DNA of 64,000 nucleotides from Bullera alba (GCA_001600095.1 BCIX01000003.1:372001-436000); one strand, 5' to 3'. Positions 37,401 through 49,638 are shown, numbered from the stretch's first letter. Notes: generated by a model not told the origin, from the sequence alone. Made by a program: numbers and translations.

Positions 37401-37572
37401 GGAGGGAATGGTCACTCTAGAGGCAGACGGGACGGCAGAGGGCAAAGCTGAGCTCTCCCGGCGACTTGGTGGAGGCGATCCCAACCGAGCAGTGATGGGA
37501 GCTTGGGAGCTATTGCGCGAGAAGAGCATGGCTGGGAGTATGTGGCTTCGGCTTGTGAAAGACGTAACGTGA
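34419..37572 (+). CDS. Ser/Pro-rich fungal protein of unknown function with an F-box-like segment
   Basis: The first ATG in frame is 34419; an upstream exon cannot be excluded. The first 400 or so residues are Ser/Pro/Arg/Thr rich. Then GPIQLSYLLAHAPIQASLLS and FLSINSFLGLTGASETLRSI, followed by FTGEQVGRWILQEWG, look like an F-box-type helical module. Introns are at about 34907-34941, 35840-35876 (37 nt; resolves an apparent frameshift) and 37010-37050. After a second disordered region comes a conserved-looking end: PLLRVFVP, LKLGDLI-INTGY, and a C-terminal domain with WEGMVTLEADGTAEG and MGAWELLREKSMAGSMWLRL. Similar proteins exist in other fungi to my memory, without assigned function. Confidence 0.7.
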
Positions 37573-37638
37573 ACCGGGTGGATCGCGAGTAAGGCAGTGA
37601 AGAGGAGCTGCGAGTATGCATAGTCATCTAATGGTCTT

Positions 37639-38515
37639 TTACGCTAGCAATGATGACCATATCGGAACCAGATAACCGATTGATGAGCCGCAGATGAGCG
37701 TCAACGGGAAGGACTGAGGTTAGCAACCGGAACTAAGGCCGCAAACTCACCTGCCATGGCCTGTCCCAGTCGAGGGCAATCGGCACAGTGCCAAGCCAGG
37801 TCCCGAGAAGTGCGCCAATCATTGGCCACACCAGGCCTCGCTCGACTGCGGAGTTGTACCTAGAAATCGTCACCCCTGCGCTCACGTACGGGGCGACTCA
37901 CTGTAGATTGCAAATCATGTCTATGAGGCGATATCTGCGGCTATCGCTCGGTGTAGATATAGATCCGCTGTCAGAGACCATCCCGCAGAGTATAGGGAGC
38001 ACGGCCAGGGTGCATAGATGACAAGCCAGAACAAGAGTATGCGCCCTCAATCTGTCGTGATCAGCGACGAGTCGCTATGAACGAGGATGAAAAGCTCACT
38101 CATCCAGCGGGGCGCCTAGTGCTAACAAGACGATGTGCGCGGCTGCGGAACACAGCGCGAGCGCGACTCCGAGATTGAGATACTGCATTGAATCAGCAAG
38201 GAACACACTGGACGGACTCACCGTCGACGCCGAATACGATTTCCTGCCAGACTCGGACTGTAGATGTCTAGACCAGAGAAGCGAGGATATGATCGATCCT
38301 GCCAACGCACACAGTGATGTCTGCAGAGGGCGAGAGGTGATCGGTGTGAGCATCCAGTACTCTGGGCGGTCCATGGAGGATGTCTGTGTCTGAGCACCGT
38401 GGTTCAAGCAATGCGGCAGCACCAGGGTCGCGGTACACATGATGCCCGTTATGTACGCGCGGACTGCGACAGCTCCATGAAGGCGAGGCGCGAGAGTTCC
38501 TGTCGACCCGGTCAT
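37639..38515 (-). CDS. GPI11: GPI-anchor biosynthesis protein Gpi11/PIG-F
   Basis: Start at 38515 (MTGSTGTLAPRLHG) opens into several hydrophobic segments over five exons, including LQTSLCALAGSIISSLLW, YLNLGVALALCSAAAHIVLL and LACHLCTLAVLPILCGM. The diagnostic PIG-F end is LVWPMIGALLGTWLGTVPIA, then LDWDRPWQ and SFPLTLICGSSIGYLV. Family knowledge: PIG-F/Gpi11 is an ER multispan partner of the Gpi7/Gpi13 ethanolamine-phosphate transferases. The length of about 215 residues is usual for PIG-F. It converges on the F-box-like gene with a 66-bp gap. Confidence 0.83.
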
Positions 38516-38956
38516 TGCAGATCTTCGAAAAGGTCCAAGTACTCTAGCGTATATGCTAAGCACGGGGAGATTAGTTGTTGCCGTGCGAACCGTCTTGAAC
38601 GTGAAGTACGAGGGCCAAAACTGAATGCAAGTCTTCGGCATTCCGCGCACGGCAACGGCTGCGTAGTGCGGTAGTGCGGCGGAATGAACGTCTGCGACCG
38701 TGTGAAACATATACTTGTCCTCTACAGTACGAGTACCAAGAACGTCGAACCCCTGCGTCCTATTCTAGCGCATCGGGATGCGGCATGAGGGGACCTAAGC
38801 TGGTAATCTCAGATCTCTTGGTATTGTCCGGCGCATGCGGTCGGCCTCAACACTGGCAGCTGGATTTATTATATTCATGTCGACTGTACTAAGAGGCTAA
38901 ACTATACTTTGGCTGCAGATCGCAGACTCGTCGCTGCCGGTCTCGATCGACCTGAC
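38516..38956. other. Intergenic region between GPI11 and alkaline phosphatase
   Basis: 441 bp between two minus-strand genes, holding the GPI11 promoter and the 3' flank of the alkaline phosphatase. An open frame continues upstream from GPI11 to 38710 but adds a segment unlike PIG-F, so the shorter start was preferred. Nothing else is seen. Confidence 0.4.
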
Positions 38957-41470
38957 CTAAGGACTGTAAGACGCGGTCACATTGGACTTCTGTCCAAGAC
39001 CGAGGGCCTCGGCAATTCTGAAAGCAATGTCCACGTTGCCCATGACTCCTCGGAATAGCTCGTGGCCGGGTCCAAAGGCGTAAATAGGCACGTCGACCTA
39101 GGGGTGATAATATCAGTATGCATCAGATGGACGCTGTAGGGGTAGCTCACCAAAGAGTGGACACCCTGACCTTCGCCAGTGCCGATGTTGCCGGTCATGG
39201 AGAATCCTTGGGGGTTGTCCTGCGGGTTGAAGAAGTATCCGGACGAGTTTCTCACCGCAGGGATTCGCTCGTGATGGTCGTTGACATGGAAGTCTTCTCT
39301 CTTGTCGGGAATGGCGGCCCAACCGTGGGCGATGGTGTATCTAGGGTCCCAGGTGACAGGGAAACCTGGACCGTTGGGACCGTCGAATACAGTGTGGTTG
39401 TTGGCCAAAACGTCTTGTGGAACCTGATAGGCTGAGAGACCGGAGTTTGCATAGGTGCCGACTGCGTTTCGTTTGGCTCGATCCGAGTTTTGTTCAGCGA
39501 GGTATTCTATATGTCTGTTAGCGAGGGTGTAAAAGGGGATCAAGTAGACTCACTAGTGTCTGCTGAGCCAAAGACATCGCTGACGGGTGGATTAGCATTC
39601 AGGTAGATCGGCGGTACAACTAGTTACTCACAAGCCATGGCCGTGGTCGGCAGTCACTACGACAAGGGTATCCTCTAGCTCTCCGATCTTCTCGAGGTGC
39701 TCCAAGGTAGCCCGTAGAGTGTCATCGAGTTCGAGCAGGTCTCCGAGTGCTCGGTCCACATCCTGGACGTGCATCTCTTTGTCGATCAAGGCGGCTTCAG
39801 ACATGAGGGTGAATCCAGTGCCTCGCTCCTTGGACCTATTGTGCAAGATGTCGATGGCCTTGAGCGTCATGTCTTTGAGACCGGGCTGGTCGTACCTATG
39901 AGGTGTTAGTGAGGTAGGCGGGAAATGGATACACTCACGCTCCCTGTTCACCCAAGGCCTGGACAGCAAAGCTCAGGGTGTCGGTATAGACTTGTTGATC
40001 GAGCCAGGTCGAGATGTTGCCTTGGGTGAAGATGCCGAGAGCTCGCTGAGCGTTGTCGAACGCCTGTAGTTCCGTGTTCGTGTGACCGACTTGATATCCT
40101 GACGAGCCCCACCTGTCGAATTGGGAGACGTTGCCGTTGCCGGGTCCTGGAAGGAAGTTTTCGGCACCTCCACCAAAGAGCAAATCCACTCCTTGCCAGG
40201 GGTACCACGAGTAGTTGCCCGTGACGCCTTGCAGGTATTGCTCGATGATGGCGGTGTACTGACTCCTTTGACTGGTGTGAGCGCATACCGCTGCTGGTGT
40301 AGCGTCGGCGATGTAGGCCTTGGAGACGATGCCGACCTGGCCGCCGGTGATACGTCGGAACATTTCGAAGATGGTCTCGACCTTGGGGTCGCCGTAGGGT
40401 TTGCCGGTCGAGCTGTAAGTGGTCAGAGCTGGTGGAATACTTCGAAAGTTAGACCTACTCCTGCGTCCGGTTGTCAGCTGTGCCCGTAAATTTTGAGGAG
40501 AGGAACTCACAGTGTATGCGTTGAGACCGTTGACTGTCATCTTCTTGCCGGTGAACAGGGAGGATGCCGAGTTGGCAGAGTCGGTGATGAAAGAATCAAG
40601 AGAGTGTGTCATTTGCAAACCAAACCCGGGGCTGATAAGCCAGAGCATCAGCGATCACTCCAAGTAGGCCGAATCGACTTACGCTTCATCCATCTTCATC
40701 TTGGTTTGGTATTTCCCGTTGATTGTCTTGTGCGCAAGCAGCCGGGCAGCTATGAGGAAAGGTCAGCCAAACTCACATGGATCATAGACAAACTTGCCTG
40801 AAATCATAGAACCGGCCATTCCGTCGCTGATGTCAGCTGCTGCAGGGGGCGAGTCACTCACCCAATGAAGAGAATCAGGTTTTTGGCCTTTTTGGTCTCG
40901 GGGATAGGAAGCACCTCCCACTTGGCCTTTGTGACCTGACCATCATTGTATCGAAGCTCGAGGCAGTATTTGCCAGGGGTGTGTAGTTGGACGTTTCTGT
41001 AAGATTTGGCAAGAACATTGACTGGGGTCTTCGCTCCGGCGTCTTCGGCAAAGAGATCCTCGTAGTAGGTGAAGTTGTATCGCTCAACTGCAACACGTCG
41101 TCAGTGACATGACGGTTCTGAAACTCACCCTTGGGGTCGGTCAGGCCGAAGAACTGGGTAATGTCGACCAGCTCTGCTCCCTCGCCTCCGATCAGCAAGG
41201 CAAAGTCCTCGTTCGGGACGCCGCCGTTGTAAGCCTCCGTCCCGTTCACAGGCGCCTGAACCTCGATTCGGATGTCAAATGTTTCTGGGAGCAGCGTCAG
41301 CGAGATTCATACGGTTGAGTGGGAAGGAACTTACGGCCGGCGATGAAGTCGACCTGATCCGGTGGGAACACACATCCCAATTGAGGGCAGGCCGGGGTAC
41401 GCCTAAAGGTCTGGGCAAGTGCCGGGCTGGCGAGAATAGCCGATGCTGCGATTAGCTGAAGGGCCAACAT
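38957..41470 (-). CDS. Secreted alkaline phosphatase family enzyme
   Basis: Start at 41470 gives a clear signal peptide (MLALQLIAASAILASPALAQ). An N-terminal beta-rich region of about 170 residues follows (QAPVNGTEAYNGG, LHTPGKYCLELRYNDG). The catalytic domain has KNLILFIGDGMA (metal-binding Asp), TDSANSASSLFTGKKMTVNG (Ser nucleophile in the D-S-A-x-S region) and TLVVVTADHGHG (metal-binding Asp/His). The C-terminal exons have VDVPIYAFGPGHELF before the stop at 38957. Family knowledge: such enzymes hydrolyse phosphomonoesters outside the cell or in the vacuole. The N-terminal extra region is unlike the minimal bacterial enzyme. It is divergent from the nitrilase gene. Confidence 0.85.
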
Positions 41471-42092
41471 GTCGCCTTGGCTTGTTTTTGGGTGAGCTCT
41501 TGGGGAATGATGAATGATCAGCGAGGACCGGGCCTCATTTTATACAGCAGGTACCGGCAGATACTAGCGACAACTGGACCGTAAGTCTCGGAGTGTCGGA
41601 TGGGAGATGACCCAGGATGACCCCCACGTTTGTTTTGCTCGTGCCTGCTCATGCTTCGTTCAGCCCATGAAAACCCACAAGTTAGATGGTGATGTTGTGA
41701 TTGCCTCATGAGGCCTTGGTGACGGAGGGATTAGGCATAAAGTCGCTAGTGCGCCGATGCGGGAGTGTTTACGTGACTCTACTTGGCACGTTCGTGATTG
41801 TCATGTTGGAGACAAGGTGGTGCCTCGATCGTCGAGACAGCAGCCTAGCAGGGAAGAGCAGCAGGGATGGAGGAAGCCTGGTGGAGCATGCTCGATATCA
41901 AACACGTTTGATCATCTCGAAGAGCTTGGCAAATGATTGGCCGAGATCTCCTGGCAAGCGGACATCTCCGCCCGTCGGTCAACTCCGCGAGACAGTTGAG
42001 GATCTTTCGAAAAGTAAAACCCGAGAGTTCCTCCTAGGCTCCTCGTATTCTCCCGGCCGAGCCTTGCTGACACGTTGGTCGCAAACCCAATC
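41471..42092. other. Divergent promoter region of alkaline phosphatase and nitrilase genes
   Basis: 622 bp between two outward-facing genes. Short open frames on both strands have no recognisable features. I see no repeat, RNA gene or clear promoter motif. Phosphate-responsive control is plausible for the phosphatase, but no site was identified. Confidence 0.35.
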
Positions 42093-43222
42093 ATGGTACT
42101 CCGACTCGCAATCGCCCAGCTGTCCCCAGTGAACGCGCCGACAGGACCTTTCGAAGCCGAAAGTTCTCAACATCCATTCCCGACACTCCAAGCCAATCTC
42201 CGAAAGGCGACCGAGTATGTCAAGTCTGCGTCCGCTCAAGGCGCCGAAATCGTTGTGTTTCCCGAATACTTCTTGCAGGGTATAGCCAACGACAGCAGGC
42301 AGGTGAGTGGGGAGGAGGGCGTATCAGATGCTAGAGATTGACTATCATAGTACCTCACTTTTCCCTCCACCCATCTTTTAGAGTACATCAGCGACCTAGC
42401 CAAGACGTATGACATTGCCATCGTCGGCTCGATTGTGCATGGTACTCTGCCTGGATCCGCCCCACCGTTTCCAACTGCGTCGCCGTTTGCAGAAGGCTCG
42501 GCTCAAGCTCAGAGTGATTGGGCTCGTCATCTCGAGCAAAACCCGGAGCATGAGAACGCCGTCTTGCTGAACACTGCATTCTATGTCGAGGCGGACGGAG
42601 AGGTCAAAGGTCGATACGTGAAGCAGAACCTATGGCATCCTGAGAGAGAGTACCTAACACCAGGCGTGGATGATCATCAGGTCTTTGACACCAAGTGGGG
42701 CAAAGCAGGCCTGCTCATCTGTGAGTTAGGGGTGTTATGATCAGCGCTGATAGCAGGCTGGGATTTGTCGCATCCACAGGCTGCACAGACGCTTGCCGAT
42801 TTGGGTGTGGATCTGGTCTTTGCACCGACTTATTGGCTTTCTACGGATAGCGAACCGTACGTGAGAGCCGTCCAACTGGGCTGACCATCCAGAATACTGC
42901 TCGATCACCAGCACGAGCCGACCTATGAGCTTAACGTCCTGAGCTCGCTATGCGCAGCTAGATCGTTCGAGACCGAGACCGTGTGGATCATGTGTAATGC
43001 CGGCGGGGATGCGACGGAGGGGTTCATGGGTGGCAGCGGATGCTGGGCGCCCCTGAGGGGGAAGATTGGAGGTTTCGAAGGAGAAGAGGAAACAGTGCGC
43101 GTGTTTGACGTGGATGTGAACGTGCTCAAAGTGGGTGTGATGATTGTGCATGGGCTGACAATCAGGACGCCCGCAGGCTGTACAAGATTAGGGAGGACTG
43201 GAGTCAACGCGAGACTCGATAA
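42093..43222 (+). CDS. Carbon-nitrogen hydrolase (nitrilase superfamily)
   Basis: Start ATG 42093 gives MVLRLAIAQLSPVNAPTG. The catalytic triad is visible: Glu in VVFPEYFLQG, Lys in GRYVKQNLWHPE, Cys in GLLICWDLSHPQAAQ (split by an intron after GLLIC). Later blocks are DLVFAPTYWL, RSFETETVWIMCNAGGDA and a last short exon DARRLYKIREDWSQRETR. Family knowledge: these enzymes hydrolyse nitriles or amides; the exact substrate cannot be told from sequence alone. The stop TAA (43220-43222) lies 3 bp from the stop of the convergent SAC phosphatase gene. Confidence 0.82.
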
Positions 43223-43225
43223 GTT

Positions 43226-46169
43226 CTATAACCAGAGGAAACGCTTCACCGCGTAGTCTACACGAGACAGCAGAGACGTCGAGCGTTGGGCCTCGGCAAG
43301 ACTGAGGTGGTCAGCAGGGCTAAAAGCGACGCGACTCACCTCACAATGTCCTTTTCGTCTACACGTAGTTCGGCTTTTTGTTGTCTAGAAACGTGTTTGG
43401 CAACGAGTTGCACGATCTTTTGACTGGCTTCTTTGCTGCTTTCTCCCGGGCTAATCTGATAACTCGCTTCCGTCTGCGTATTCAACGTGTCCTTTTCCTC
43501 GCTAAACTCGTGTTCGAGAATCTTGAATGCGAAGAATGTCGAGTCGTCGTTGGTCATGGGTTCCTTGTTGCGCATAGAGTAGGTGCTGGTCCGCGACGTT
43601 TCGTCGAGGGGAGAGTAGTGGATGACAAAGCCGTAGTTCTGTGGGGAATGAGCGGGACGATCACTCTGTGTACCAACCTCTTGAGGGTCTCGTGCAGCTT
43701 CTTGCAGAGTCGAGAGGATGTACGCTCCGTGCTGTATGGATGAGATGGATGTGAGAGGGATCCTCGTGAAGCTGCTGACTTTGTCGAGCTCGATGTTATG
43801 TGAAACAACGTAGATTGCAACCGTGGTCTAAATATGAGCTTTTGGGGCTCAAGGAAGACTCACCAGCAGCAAGATCTTCTCCTCCAACTTGTTGCTCAAC
43901 GTCACACCACGCTCCTCGGGGGACAAAAGGGTCCACCCGCCCACCCTATCCTCGCCGTCCGTGATGACGCGAGCGGCACTAGTTTCAACTGCTTGTCAGA
44001 AGAGGCAATACATTCGACTCACCTGCCGCTGCCCGGACTCGGGACATTTGCACAAGACTCGAAGCGTCGGTGCTCTTCAATGCCTCGAGGAATTCGCTGA
44101 ATACGGCGAGATTCCGATGTCCAAGCATGAAAGAGATGACGGCTTGGGCGAAGAAATCGGACACGGCGCCGTAGAACATGCGGCTGAGCGAGCTGATGCC
44201 ATCGTGAAGCATGCCCTGGAGGTCTCGCTTGCCCCTGCGAACAAAGTCGCCCTTGAGCGCAGAGGTTTTGGCGTAGCTTTGGCTGATGGCGTCGCCGTTG
44301 TTGCCCCAGACTACGGGATCAGTTATAGCAGCGTGACTGTACCTCACCATCGTTAAAGACGTTTTCAATCTGTGTTGAGGAGTCTGCCGTGAGGCCAAGT
44401 TGGGTCAACATGGAGGTCAGCACTCGACGTGCGAGTGCGGACTGAACGACGTTTGTCCGGTCAAGGCAGTCGATGCAGCTGATAATTAGCCCAGATTTTG
44501 GGTTCGACTCACTTTGCACGAAACGCCCCGCTTTGCTCGCGGATGAGGTCGGATTGGAGGGTCCAGAGGTAGCCCATGGAGTCAAAGTCGAGATCGTTGA
44601 CCAGCTCGGAGATGTGTTCCCATTTCATCCCATGGCACTTTGCGTGAAAGTCGAATGTTTTGTACGTGACGTCGGACCGGTCTAGGAGTTTTACTACCTC
44701 GCCAAAGCCGTTGGTCACGACTGCTTCTTTGCCGGTTTGCTCGGATAAATTGACGACGGTCTGTCGTCAGCGATGGCGACGGAGGGACGCTCACAATGTG
44801 GCCATACCGACTGGCAAGGTCGTCAAAATGGAGCTGAGCAACGGAGAAGCACTGGTCGACGGGTTGATCGAGCGTTGGGGGCGGTTTCATCGAGAACGGG
44901 GATTGAGACCATTTGAGCGGGATCGATCCGCGCACTTGAACAAAGCTGAACAAGGAGGTCTTGTCTTCCACCTAAAGAGTCAGGCAGTTCCTCAGGGTCG
45001 ACTCACCTTGGCTCGTACGATCATTTCCGTCTCGACCATGTTGGCGACGTGGCCTTGACTGTCAATCCCACGACGCTGGTACCGGAGGCCCGCTCGATCT
45101 TTACTACGCCTCGAGATGATGACGAGGTCGACTGGGACCGAGCCGAGCGACTCTGTCGGGTTGAGAGGGTTGCGGGGGATGGGCACGCTGAACGTCGAGG
45201 ACTGTACCCAGCCTTGCATGATCGGGAGGATGAACGAGTGGAGACCGGCTTCCAAGAAATCCTTCAACATCCACTCGTTCCAGAAGAACCGTCGATCCAC
45301 CCGTCTCCACAGGGGCATTTGGATATCGGGTTCAAGGATGTCATCGGGGGAGGGTGAGGGAGAGGGTGCTGGTTCGGCCCCTGGAAGTAGGTCGGCGAGA
45401 GCGGCATCGCTGTGTTGGCGGCTGTCTAGTTTACGCCGCTTGTGCTGCAGGGTCCGGGTGAGGTCAAAGTCGTGGCTGTAGAAAAAGTTGCCCGATCCAA
45501 ACTCGCGCTTGATCTGGGTGATGATGCGGATTTCGAGCTCGCGGCGGGAGGGGGGTTCCATGGTGGCGGGGTTTGTCGGGGCGGTCTTTTCTGCATTAGG
45601 GGGTTCCAGATCCTCTGTCTCGTCCGGTGGTAGGTCAGAGGGTTCGGCTGTGTGTTGGCTCGCGGCATTGGCCTCGCTTCGGATCGCATCTAAAGCCTGA
45701 TTTGCCTTTTCCACGCTCAAGGGGATCGAATAGATGGTTCCGAGTTGGGATACATGGTGAGAGCTAGCCGGTGCTTCGCGTCCGTGAACATCTGCTTCGG
45801 TTGACCGGTGGACGTGGTTGGGGAAGAGAGGGAAGGGGGGTTTCCTGGGGGCGAGGAAGACTAAGAGGTAGGCGGCTGGCGATCAGCGCATGAACAAGAG
45901 GGCGACCCACCGTCCCAGAGTCTGACGATGCCAAGGATGCCACCAATCTCGACGTGGTCGGAGACCGAGCCCTCAAACGGTGAGACTTTGCCCTTGACGC
46001 CAAACTCGATCTGGACGCCCTTTGTCGAGGAGATTGGCATCACGAGGAGTCGGTCATCGCGAACGCAGACCCGCAGCCGGCGGTGAATTCGAGGCGGCAT
46101 TGGGGGCACTAGAAGTCGAGGTGGGATAGTGTGAGCGGATGCTGTGGACGAGGAGTGTCTGTGGGACAT
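43226..46169 (-). CDS. SAC-domain phosphoinositide phosphatase
   Basis: Start at 46169. The N-terminal SAC region has VSDHVEIGGILGIVRLWDG, FFYSHDFDLTRTLQHKRR, RRFFWNEWMLKDFLEAGLHS and FILPIMQGW. The catalytic CX5R(T) loop is SCIDCLDRTNVVQSALARR near 44460. The downstream part (ALKGDFVRRGKRDLQGMLHD with GISSLSRMFYGAVSDFFAQA) follows the SAC C-terminal pattern. A predicted last exon ends SLLSRVDYAVKRFLWL* at 43226. No C-terminal double transmembrane anchor is seen, so this resembles the soluble fungal SAC/hSac2-like enzymes more than ER Sac1; that subclass call is tentative. It carries an acidic, Pro-rich insert (PSPSPSPDD). Confidence 0.85.
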
Positions 46170-46630
46170 TGCCGGTGCGCGAGTGCAAGTATATGAGCAT
46201 CACAGTCCTCTATTGACAGCTTGTCGGATACTCATACGCTCACGGCGTCCGGGTGTGGGATGGAGAAGGCTGTGGTGGAGGTGGGGCAACCGTGCGTCCT
46301 TCAATGACGCATAACGACTCAGCGAGTCATATCATTAGCGACCTTGAAGATTGAATCATCACGATGGCCAATCGTCTGCAACCCATCGCATCATGTCATA
46401 CCTGACCTACAGTTGCTATCATCGATGCTTCGTATCGAGCTCTATGTAGCAGACACGGACGAGGGGTAAACTCGACCCGCCCGCCGATCAGGGTCTGTGC
46501 ACGCTGTGCGCTGCCACGTCAACTCGCTAGGTCTGTGCGCCGCCGCGTTAACTCCACTTCTAACATCGCGAGCTCACTCTCATCAGACTCACATTCACCG
46601 ACTCATATCCACAGACTTCACGCTATTGAC
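46170..46630. other. Divergent upstream region
   Basis: 461 bp between the SAC gene start (46169, minus) and the Cys-rich coiled-coil gene start (46631, plus). Two related stretches, CTGTGCACGCTGTGCGCTGC near 46495 and CTAGGTCTGTGCGCCGCCGC near 46530, share CTGTGCGC(T/C)GCC(A/G)C. No gene is supported. Confidence 0.35.
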
Positions 46631-47645
46631 ATGCCCAAGATCTTCCCAGGCCTACCTGATCGGTCCGACCACGATTGGCGATTGAAAGAGGCAGAATGCA
46701 GACACTGCATGAACCGTCCGGTGTTTCGCGAGGCACTTGACTTCTGTAGCATCAATTGTTCCGTCATGGTGAGTGCCTATGAGGCCGATCTCAGGCTTAC
46801 TCCATAGTGGCACGAACAACGTGGCCTCCCTCCCCCCTTGTGTGAAGATTGCGGCGACCCCAGTTTGGAGAGCCAAGGCACCAAGTGCCTATCGTGCAGC
46901 AAAGTCGAGGAGGAGAAGAAGCCGAGGATCACGGCGGAGGAGGCAGAAGCCCACATCGATCCATTTCCAGCAGGGACTCGACCCTCGACAAGCGCCCTAC
47001 CAACCATCGAGACCCCCAAAAAAAAGAAAAGCGAGTATATCTCCATTCAAGACCCCCCTCTGGGAGCGTGCTAACAGACTATCAGTGCGCAGACTTCCTC
47101 CGCCCTCCAACGAGATCATCCTCCGATCATCCCCAGAGCAGAAAAAGGTCGGGCTGATTTGCGACCCAGCATCGCCTTCACCTCTGGCACGCCCTGCTTC
47201 TATGTTCCCGGCCCCGAACATAAACCTCGCCAGTTTTACCATTACGCCCTCGCCCGATCAGGCCGACCCAATGCCCAGCGTTCACATCGCATTCGATCAA
47301 CTACTGGAAGGTCTGAAGCAACATCAGGCTGACCTAACCACGTCGCTATCCGATACTCGCGAAGCTCTAATGGCCAGCCAGTCCGCTCTGGCCGCCAGCG
47401 AGTCGGCCCGAAAGGAGACCGAGGAGAAGTTGACAGCCGCGGTCAAGGAGAGAGATGAGGCAATCATGGAGAGGAATCAGGCGGTCGCGGAGAGGCACAG
47501 AGCCGTCGCGGAGAGGCTTCAGGAAATTGCGAACGAGGAGACAAAGAGGGCCGAGGAGCCAATAATGACCATGGAGAGACTCTGGGAGAAGCGAAATGGA
47601 AAGAGAGGTGGTGGTAATCGTTGGTTTCGCTCCGAAGCTAAGTAA
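46631..47645 (+). CDS. Unrecognised protein: twin Cys pairs plus C-terminal coiled coil
   Basis: The start context is MPKIFPGLPDRSDHDW. Cys23/Cys26 with Cys39/Cys43 and Cys58/Cys61 with Cys73/Cys76 form two possible zinc-binding modules (CRHC...CSINC and CEDCG...CLSC) split by a short intron after residue 46. A Lys-rich stretch encoded by an A8 run precedes a second intron (47035-47091), whose acceptor was chosen at GCGCAG to keep frame into LPPPSNEIILRSSPEQKK. The C-terminus is a long heptad-like coiled coil with the repeated pattern EAIMERNQAVAERHRAVAER. I do not recognise the family. Confidence 0.65.
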
Positions 47646-47914
47646 CGAAGTCTGTGATTATTACCTATGCGTTGTATTATGTATACGTTCATGTCAGCTG
47701 AATGGTTATCGAGTTGCACATTGCTGAGCCATGTTGCGTAAGTTGCGAGGTAGATAAGACGTCGATCCATCTCAGTGGAGCTAGTGGTCTCCAATACGCC
47801 GACTTCCGAGATCCGTGAAATCCCGTTTCACTTTCCGTCTTCCGATCGAGATCAAATCGAGATTTTGTCTGTGATCGATTTCCGACTGTCTACTTCGTAC
47901 TCATCCTTATCACG

Positions 47915-49414
47915 ATGCGCCTCAGCTCGATCTCCTCAATCGCCTCGTCCTCAACCCTGCCTAGGGCGACAGCGCCCATACGCCGTTCGCTGCTTAGCAC
48001 AGGCTCGATCCCCCAATTCTTCAATCCCTCACACAATCATCAACCATTCTTCCGACCGTCCTATAGACGCTTTTCGGCAGCCCCGGCCATACCCCTCCGC
48101 CTACCAACTGCCTCCGCTGTACCACATCCACTGTCAACGTCCGTGACGCCTGAAATCACGATACCCAAATCCCTGCCGAAATGGCTCTACGGCTGCTCTG
48201 CGCTAGTATTTGGCATTCTAGTTGTCGGGGGTCTCACTCGTCTCACTGAATCTGGGCTCAGTATAACGGAATGGGAGCCGATCACGGGGATTCTACCTCC
48301 AATCACACAAGAGCAGTGGGATGTGGAATGGGAAAAGTACAAGGTTTCGCCAGAAGGTGTCTTGTAAGTCATCCCCTTCATATAACATCAATGGCAGGAT
48401 TGACCACCTGGCAAATGCAGGATGAACTCGAAGCTCGAAATGTCTGAATTCAAAAAGATCTTCTATATGGAATGGGCCCATCGTATTGGAGGTAGACTGC
48501 TAGGAGTTGGGTACGTCCAAGCCGCGGATGCTCACTGACGCAGATTCGTCGCCCCTATGATCTACTACATGTCGCGTTACAGACTCGGTAGGAGTATGCG
48601 CACCAAACTCCTCGCCTTGGGTCTCGGTATCGGCTTTCAAGGGTTCTTGGGCTGGTACATGGTTTCCTCCGGTCTCGAACAGGAGATCATCGACAACAAG
48701 GCCGTCCCTCGGGTATCTCAATACCGTCTCGCTGCTCATTTCAGCTCCGCACTGGCACTCTACCTCGGCATGCTCACGACAGCACTCCAAGTCAGCGGAA
48801 TTGGTGGTGGTCTCAACACGGCAACCCCTGCTCCTCGACGGTATAAAATGCTGGTTCACACCGCTGCCGGGCTCGTCTTCTTGACTGCAGTCTCTGGCGC
48901 CTTCGTGGCGGGACTCGATGCCGGTCTGGTTTACAACGAGTTCCCTACCATGGGCGGTCGCATTGTGCCGCCAACAGACGAGCTTCTCGACAAGCGGTAC
49001 GCAAAGTCCAACGGTGACTTGTGGTGGCGTAACATGTTTGAGAATCCTGTCACCGCGCAATTCGACCACCGAGTCCTGGTGAGTGAGCTAGACATGGGCC
49101 ATGCTGATCCGTAGGCCACTACCACGTTTTTGACGGTCCTGTCGATCCCTATCATTGGCCGCCTCCCCTCGGTGAGGAGCGCCATGACCAGAAATGTTCG
49201 ACGCTTGGGCGATCTCACAGCGGCAGCGGCAACCGCGCAGGTCACGTTGGGCATCACCACGCTCTTATACATGGTGCCCGTGCCGCTCGCAGCTTTGCAC
49301 CAGGCCGGGAGTGTCGTACTGCTGTCGTGCTTCGCGGTCCTTCTCAGGGCTATCGGGCGGTCAAAGGTTGCGGTAGCAAGGGATGGTGTCAAAAAGGTAC
49401 TCCAGACGCGCTGA
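47915..49414 (+). CDS. COX15: Heme A synthase, mitochondrial
   Basis: A Ser/Arg-rich presequence leads to [40 protein letters not shown] and [16 protein letters not shown]. The four conserved heme-ligating His regions are visible: [41 protein letters not shown] and [12 protein letters not shown]. Other family blocks are [20 protein letters not shown] and [13 protein letters not shown] near the end. Family knowledge: this inner-membrane enzyme oxidises heme O to heme A for cytochrome c oxidase. Length of about 450 residues and eight hydrophobic segments are usual. Three introns all keep frame. Confidence 0.95.
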
Positions 49415-49638
49415 GACTACTGCGCCATGTATGTATCATCACACCACTCATGCATTGTCGATGTACCTCTTGCTGCTTCGAGTTGATAGAGCACTTCTTT
49501 CGCCACCGCCACACACCCCCTGTGTACGCTAATCCCGAAATCCCGAGTCGCGATCTTCTCTTTCTGCAAAAGTCATGTCCACCAAGAGATCTACTGGTAG
49601 CGACGAGCAGCAATAGCATCAAAGCAACATCGCCCAGC

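Noticed and set aside
38516..38710. Longer N-terminus for GPI11 starting at 38710
   Set aside because: The extension does not resemble PIG-F, whose hydrophobic core starts soon after the N-terminus; ATG 38515 gives the usual length.
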